Both the position numbers and the translations under genes were made by a program. A model generated the notes under the pieces. It was not told where the DNA came from. It did no database searches and saw nothing but the letters and a program-made list of their open reading frames with translations. 10,057 nt of DNA from Bacteroidota bacterium. Its GTDB lineage: Bacteria > Spirochaetota > Spirochaetia > JABMQR01. This document shows, piece after piece, positions 6,418 through 10,057 of this stretch; the stretch's first letter is position 1; every line of letters begins with the position of its first letter. The stretch spans positions 1 through 10,057 of the forward strand of contig JABMQR010000150.1 in assembly GCA_013202335.1 (NCBI GenBank). The letters are read 5' to 3'.

Positions 6418-7413
6418 ATGAACAAGAAAAAAGCTATCACTATGCTACTTATTTTAACTATGGTTTCCAGTGTGATTTTTGGCGCCGCACAGGAAGAGAG
6501 TACTGCCTACAAAATTGGTTTCTCTAAAATTGTTACTCATCCGGCACTGGATGCTGTTGAGCAGGGTATTGTAGATGTTCTTGCTGAAGAGGGTCTTGAT
6601 GTTGTGTATGATTACCAGAATGCAAATGGAGATCTTACACAAGCCGCTTCCATAGCACAAAAATTCAGAGCTGATAAAGTTGATATCGCAATTGGTATTG
6701 CTACTCCTACTGCACAGGCTCTCGCAAATACTATTACAGAATTTCCTGTAATTTATGCGGCAGTTACCGACCCAGTAGATGCCGGCTTAGTTACTTCATA
6801 CGAAAAAGGGGAAGGGAATATAACCGGAGTATCAGATAAAACACCGGTAGATGCACAAATCAAACTCCTTATTGATGTAACAGGAGCGAAAACAATCGGT
6901 CATGTTTATACCAGTGGTGAAGCAAATGCCGTACTTCTGAAAAATCTCGCAGAAGAAGCTTGTAAAAAATATGGTGTTGGATTTATTGCTACTGCAGTAA
7001 CAAACTCTTCAGAGGTGAAATCTGCAGTACAGGCAATAGCCGGTAAAGTAGATGGAATCTATATCTCAACTGATAATACGGTCGTTTCCGCACTTCCTTC
7101 TGTAGCTGATGCTGCAACTAATGCAGGAATACCTATTCTCTCAGCGGATCCCACCTCTGCAGAAGGTCTTGATATCCTGATTGCCTGGGGATTTGACTAC
7201 TACAAAATGGGCCGGAGAACCGGTTATCTGGTAAAAGATATTCTTGAAGGGGCTAACCCTGCTGATATCGGCACCATATTCATGACAGATCCATCTGATT
7301 TTGAGCTCTTGGTTAATCTGGATACCGCAAAGAAAATCAACATAACCGTACCTGCTGAAGTAATTAATGCAGCATCTGTAGTAGTTGAGAACGGCATTAA
7401 AACTGAAAAATAA
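6418..7413 (+). CDS. ABC transporter solute-binding protein, TrpX-like (ABC_sub_bind family)
   Basis: A 331-residue periplasmic solute receptor. Residues 1-24 form a signal peptide (MNKKK, hydrophobic core, then FGAA before QEE). The likely signal peptidase I site is after Ala24. There is no Cys, so it is a free secreted protein, not a lipoprotein. Mature-domain family blocks include IGFSKIVTHPALD, the VDIAIGIATPTAQAL region, FPVIYAAVTDPVDAGLV, GNITGVSD followed by TPVDAQIKLL, and PILSADPTSAEGLD. This family (Pfam ABC_sub_bind) folds as two Rossmann-like lobes. Relatives in streptococci and Vibrio bind tryptophan or phenylalanine, so an amino-acid-like ligand is reasonable, but the ligand here is not determined. 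It is the first gene of a three-gene importer with a strong ribosome site, fitting the need for excess binding protein. Confidence 0.92.
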   Translation: MNKKKAITMLLILTMVSSVIFGAAQEESTAYKIGFSKIVTHPALDAVEQGIVDVLAEEGLDVVYDYQNANGDLTQAASIAQKFRADKVDIAIGIATPTAQALANTITEFPVIYAAVTDPVDAGLVTSYEKGEGNITGVSDKTPVDAQIKLLIDVTGAKTIGHVYTSGEANAVLLKNLAEEACKKYGVGFIATAVTNSSEVKSAVQAIAGKVDGIYISTDNTVVSALPSVADAATNAGIPILSADPTSAEGLDILIAWGFDYYKMGRRTGYLVKDILEGANPADIGTIFMTDPSDFELLVNLDTAKKINITVPAEVINAASVVVENGIKTEK

Positions 7414-7459
7414 ATCTATCTATACTTTTGTACGAGTTTTGCGTAAGGATTGAACATAT

Positions 7460-8356
7460 ATGATTGAGGGAATTCTCGTCGATGGACTTATATTTGCAGT
7501 AATGGCAATGGGAGTATTTATTACTTTCAGAGTTCTCAACTTTCCCGATCTGACTGTAGACGGATCATTTGCCACAGGTGCAGCCGTAGCTACTATGTGT
7601 ATAACAAATGGACTGGGAATTTTTCCCGGATTACTCCTTGCCTTTGCCAGCGGTGCTGCTGCCGGTGCTGTTACAGCTATTATTCACAACCGTCTAAAAG
7701 TACCAAATCTTTTAGCGGGAATTCTTACGATGACTATGCTTTATTCAATCAATATCAGAATTCTTGGGGGAAGGGCAAATGTAGCCCTTCTCCGCGTTGA
7801 TACAATAATCTCAAATGTTATTAAAATTGGAGGGTCACTCCCCCGGGAATGGACTCTCCTCATTTTCATGATCCTGTTTACCGGTACCATAAAAGTATTA
7901 CTGGATGTTTTCTTCCACACAGACCTGGGTGTAACACTCGGAGCAATGGGGGATAACGAACAGATGGTTATTTCTCAGGGAGTAAATCCCAAAACGATGA
8001 AAATACTGGGGGTTGGGCTCTCAAATGGACTTGTTGCACTTTCAGGTGCTATGCTTGCCCAGTATCAGGGATTTGCTGATGTAAACCTTGGTGTAGGAAT
8101 GGTAGTACAGGGTCTTGCAGCGGTAATGCTGGGAGAGTTTCTGTTCAGATCAAACAAAATCGGGATGCTTACCATTCAGGTGATAGTTGGAGCAATTCTT
8201 TACAAGGCGCTAATGTTTTTCGGAAGATACTACGGGTACTATATCAATCTTACACCAAGCGATCTAAAGCTGTTGACTGGCGTACTGGTAATTGTCTCAT
8301 TAGTGATTGCAAAAACACGGGATAATATCGGCAGTAAAAAATGGGGTATAAAATGA
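7460..8356 (+). CDS. ABC transporter permease, TrpY-like (BPD_transp_2 family)
   Basis: A 298-residue, very hydrophobic integral membrane protein with about eight predicted membrane helices, the usual size for this group. The hallmark NFPDLTVDGSF (27-37) follows the first helix, as in permeases that partner ABC_sub_bind receptors and related to the branched-chain amino acid/ribose permease superfamily. A cytoplasmic loop with LGAMGDNEQMVISQGVNPKTMKILG-type sequence (split by the helix after it) probably contacts the ATPase, and LSGAMLAQYQGFADVNLG is another conserved block. TAAGGAT (7444-7450) provides a ribosome site about 10 nt before the ATG. It lies 46 nt after the binding-protein gene with no terminator between, and its stop overlaps the ATPase start. 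A single permease gene implies a homodimeric channel. Confidence 0.93.
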   Translation: MIEGILVDGLIFAVMAMGVFITFRVLNFPDLTVDGSFATGAAVATMCITNGLGIFPGLLLAFASGAAAGAVTAIIHNRLKVPNLLAGILTMTMLYSINIRILGGRANVALLRVDTIISNVIKIGGSLPREWTLLIFMILFTGTIKVLLDVFFHTDLGVTLGAMGDNEQMVISQGVNPKTMKILGVGLSNGLVALSGAMLAQYQGFADVNLGVGMVVQGLAAVMLGEFLFRSNKIGMLTIQVIVGAILYKALMFFGRYYGYYINLTPSDLKLLTGVLVIVSLVIAKTRDNIGSKKWGIK

Positions 8357-9147
8357 TAAACATTAAGAATATGACTAAAACCTTTAACTCCAGTACTGTT
8401 AATGAAAACACTGCAATCCAGGACATCTCTCTCTCCGTACAGGATGGTGATTTTATAACCATCGTAGGGAGTAACGGAGCGGGAAAAACCACTCTCCTCA
8501 ATCTGATATCCGGTTCGATTATACCCAGCACAGGTACTATTCAGATTCTTGGTAAGGATGTAACACGTTCACCGGAATATAAACGGGCTGCATATATAGG
8601 AAGGATTTTTCAGAATCCAACCCTTGGCACATCCGGTAAATTATCTCTGGAAGATAATATGAATATCTGTTTTAAAAAGGGATTCAAAGGATTAAAAATC
8701 AGCCTGAATGCCAAACAAAGAGAGATCTTTAAAAAGGAGCTTGTTGCTCTGGATATGGGTCTGGAAAATCGTCTAAAAGATAATGTTGGACTTCTGTCTG
8801 GTGGACAGCGCCAGGCTCTTACTCTTCTTATGACCGTTTTATCCCGTCCTGCACTGCTGCTGCTTGATGAACATACGGCAGCTCTGGATCCGCGCAACGC
8901 TGAAATAGTCCTTGGGCTTACACAGCGGTTTATCGATGATTTCAAACTCACATCAATGATGATAACCCACAACATGAAACATGCCATTGAGTATGGAAAC
9001 AGGCTGCTTATGATGGACAGAGGGGAAATTATTCTGGATGTCAGCGGGGATGAGAAGAAAGATCTTACCGTAGAAAAACTTGTAAAGAAATTTCATGCAA
9101 TCAGGCAGACAGAATATGCAACAGATGAGGCTCTTCTTACTACCTAA
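8353..9147 (+). CDS. ABC transporter ATP-binding protein, TrpZ-like
   Basis: A 264-residue cytoplasmic ATPase that powers the importer. Visible motifs are Walker A GSNGAGKT (39-46), Q-loop Gln87 in RIFQNP, signature LSGGQRQ (148-154), Walker B LLLLDE (168-173) with catalytic Glu173, D-loop around Asp179, and switch His206 in ITHN. All are intact. I start at the ATG at 8353, which overlaps the permease stop as ATGA and has GGGG 6 nt upstream; family members begin close to this point. An in-frame ATG at 8341 would add four residues inside the permease gene. The overlap suggests translational coupling of permease and ATPase, matching their complex. There is no terminator after its stop. Confidence 0.95.
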   Translation: MINIKNMTKTFNSSTVNENTAIQDISLSVQDGDFITIVGSNGAGKTTLLNLISGSIIPSTGTIQILGKDVTRSPEYKRAAYIGRIFQNPTLGTSGKLSLEDNMNICFKKGFKGLKISLNAKQREIFKKELVALDMGLENRLKDNVGLLSGGQRQALTLLMTVLSRPALLLLDEHTAALDPRNAEIVLGLTQRFIDDFKLTSMMITHNMKHAIEYGNRLLMMDRGEIILDVSGDEKKDLTVEKLVKKFHAIRQTEYATDEALLTT

Positions 9148-9151
9148 ACAC

Positions 9152-9180
9152 CTGACAACAATTGCAGCATAAGCTATACT
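9152..9180 (+). promoter_or_regulatory. Predicted promoter for the C-S lyase gene
   Basis: CTGACA (9152-9157, 5 of 6) and TATACT (9175-9180, 5 of 6) have an ideal 17-nt spacer within the 43-nt gap after the ATPase gene. The predicted start point (about 9186-9190) lies 1-5 nt before the ATG at 9191, which would make the transcript leaderless or nearly so. Confidence 0.6.
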
Positions 9181-9190
9181 TTCATCAGTA

Positions 9191-10057
9191 ATGAGCATAT
9201 TTAATTTTGATGAAAACAATGACAGAAAACACTCTGATTCAGTCAAATGGGATGCGTCTGTAATAACAGCCCTTGGAGGCAATCGGGAGGCTGAACCCTT
9301 TTGGGTAGCTGATATGGAATTCAGCCCACCCCCTGCTGTAACTGAAGCACTAAAAACCCGGGTTTCACATCCAGTTCTTGGATACCCTATGATCCCCAAA
9401 AAATTGATTACTGTCTTCTGTTCCTGGCTGATGCAAAGATACAACTGGAAGGTTCCAAAAGAGAACGTAACATTTACCCCGGGCCTTCTTACAGGCGTAG
9501 CTTCAGCATTACGCATTTTATCTAAAGCTGGAGAAGGAATAATAGTACAAACACCTGCCTACAACCCCTTCTTCACTATAATTGAAAAAAGCGGCCGTAC
9601 TGTTGTGAGAAACCCCTTACTCCAGCAGGAGAGTACTTTCCACATTGATTTCAAGAATCTCGAGAAGTCTCTTGCAGATCCAGTCAATACAATACTCCTT
9701 CTCTGCAGCCCTCATAATCCTGCAGGGCGGGTTTGGAATTGTTCTGAATTAACAAAAATTGCAACTCTTTGTGAAAAATATAACGTAGCTGTCATCTCTG
9801 ATGAGATTCATGCGGACCTCACCTATCCTGGAATTATACATACCCCATTCTCATCCCTCACAGGAAAAACTGCATCGGTTACCTTCATGGCTCCCTCAAA
9901 AACGTTTAATATTGCCGGAGAAAAAGCGGCATTTTCAATTATTCCCGATCCTGAAATTCGTGCTGAATACCAATCTTTCATCGAAAGCATGTCGTTATCG
10001 CACCCTACTATTTTTGCCCCGATTGCCTCTATTGCTGCTTATGAACAAGGTTATATC
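9191..10057 (+). CDS. patB: PLP-dependent MalY/PatB-type C-S lyase (class I/II aminotransferase fold), 3' truncated by the window
   Basis: The first 289 codons of a protein usually near 390 residues; it stays open to the right edge. Family blocks appear in order: FDENNDR and SVKWD at the N-terminus, PFWVADMEF (36-44), FTPGLLTGVASAL, QTPAYNPFF, then LLCSPHNPAGRVW with Asn176, SDEIHADL with Asp204 (PLP ring-nitrogen contact), and APSKTFNIAG with Lys237 as the PLP Schiff-base lysine. These fit the cystathionine beta-lyase group (MalY, PatB) better than true aspartate aminotransferases. Such enzymes cleave the C-S bond of cystathionine, cysteine or cysteine conjugates to give pyruvate, ammonia and a thiol. 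It is cytoplasmic. No Shine-Dalgarno sequence precedes the ATG, and an in-frame TAA at 9170 rules out a longer N-terminus. The symbol is given at family level. It may be functionally tied to the importer upstream, which is inference. Confidence 0.9.
   Translation, partial: MSIFNFDENNDRKHSDSVKWDASVITALGGNREAEPFWVADMEFSPPPAVTEALKTRVSHPVLGYPMIPKKLITVFCSWLMQRYNWKVPKENVTFTPGLLTGVASALRILSKAGEGIIVQTPAYNPFFTIIEKSGRTVVRNPLLQQESTFHIDFKNLEKSLADPVNTILLLCSPHNPAGRVWNCSELTKIATLCEKYNVAVISDEIHADLTYPGIIHTPFSSLTGKTASVTFMAPSKTFNIAGEKAAFSIIPDPEIRAEYQSFIESMSLSHPTIFAPIASIAAYEQGYI

Noticed and set aside
8610..8987. Minus-strand open frame of 125 codons
   Set aside because: Entirely antisense to the ATPase motifs, with an Arg/Ser-rich composition typical of a shadow frame.
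8953..9516. Minus-strand open frame of 187 codons
   Set aside because: It lies opposite the end of the ATPase gene and the start of the C-S lyase gene, both strongly supported by motifs, and its translation shows no domain.
1..10057. CRISPR arrays, insertion sequences, integrase or phage genes, tRNA or rRNA genes
   Set aside because: No regularly spaced repeats, terminal inverted repeats with a transposase, or tRNA/rRNA signatures were seen.

Overview
This is a moderately AT-rich bacterial chromosomal window with compact genes, A/T-rich intergenic spacers and well-formed sigma70-type promoters. A spirochaete is my best guess. The reasons are a stand-alone single-RRM RNA-binding protein, a secreted ABC solute-binding protein with no lipobox, an N-terminal fragment (MAKQLQF) that looks like a spirochaete-type GroEL start, and a conserved toroid-fold membrane-anchored protein of a kind I associate with such genomes. 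This is inference from protein style; there is no rRNA or other phylogenetic marker here. I see no insertion sequence, phage gene, CRISPR array, tRNA or rRNA.

Layout from left to right. At 1-21 (-) lies the first seven codons of a gene leaving the window, possibly groL. A 390-bp A/T-rich divergent spacer follows. At 412-2469 (+) is a large, membrane-anchored, uncharacterised protein with features of an alpha/alpha-toroid plus beta-sandwich (polysaccharide-lyase-like) architecture. It converges on a lactonase-family beta-propeller gene (2466-3581, -), and their stop codons share one CTAG. A second divergent spacer carries a strong promoter and a leader of about 180 nt for a small RRM protein (3988-4263, +), which ends in a clear intrinsic terminator. 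Next is a hybrid sensor histidine kinase (4403-6301, +) with no Shine-Dalgarno sequence and a perfect palindrome just before its start. Then comes a three-gene ABC importer of the TrpXYZ type: solute-binding protein (6418-7413), permease (7460-8356) and ATPase (8353-9147). The window ends inside a PLP-dependent MalY/PatB-type C-S lyase (9191 onward, +).

How the genes may work together. The importer genes form one transcription unit: strong promoter, 46-nt gap, then an ATGA stop/start overlap. By family they would import an amino-acid-like solute, with aromatic amino acids known for characterised relatives. The C-S lyase directly downstream has its own predicted promoter whose start falls almost on the ATG, so it could be co-transcribed or expressed separately. 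If the two are functionally linked, the natural hypothesis is uptake and cleavage of a sulfur-containing amino acid or conjugate. The hybrid kinase upstream has no output regulator in this window, so its target is unknown.

Nothing here is a clear new multi-gene system. The most interesting items are the uncharacterised toroid protein, the structured leader of the RRM gene, and two genes that look leaderless or lack a Shine-Dalgarno sequence.
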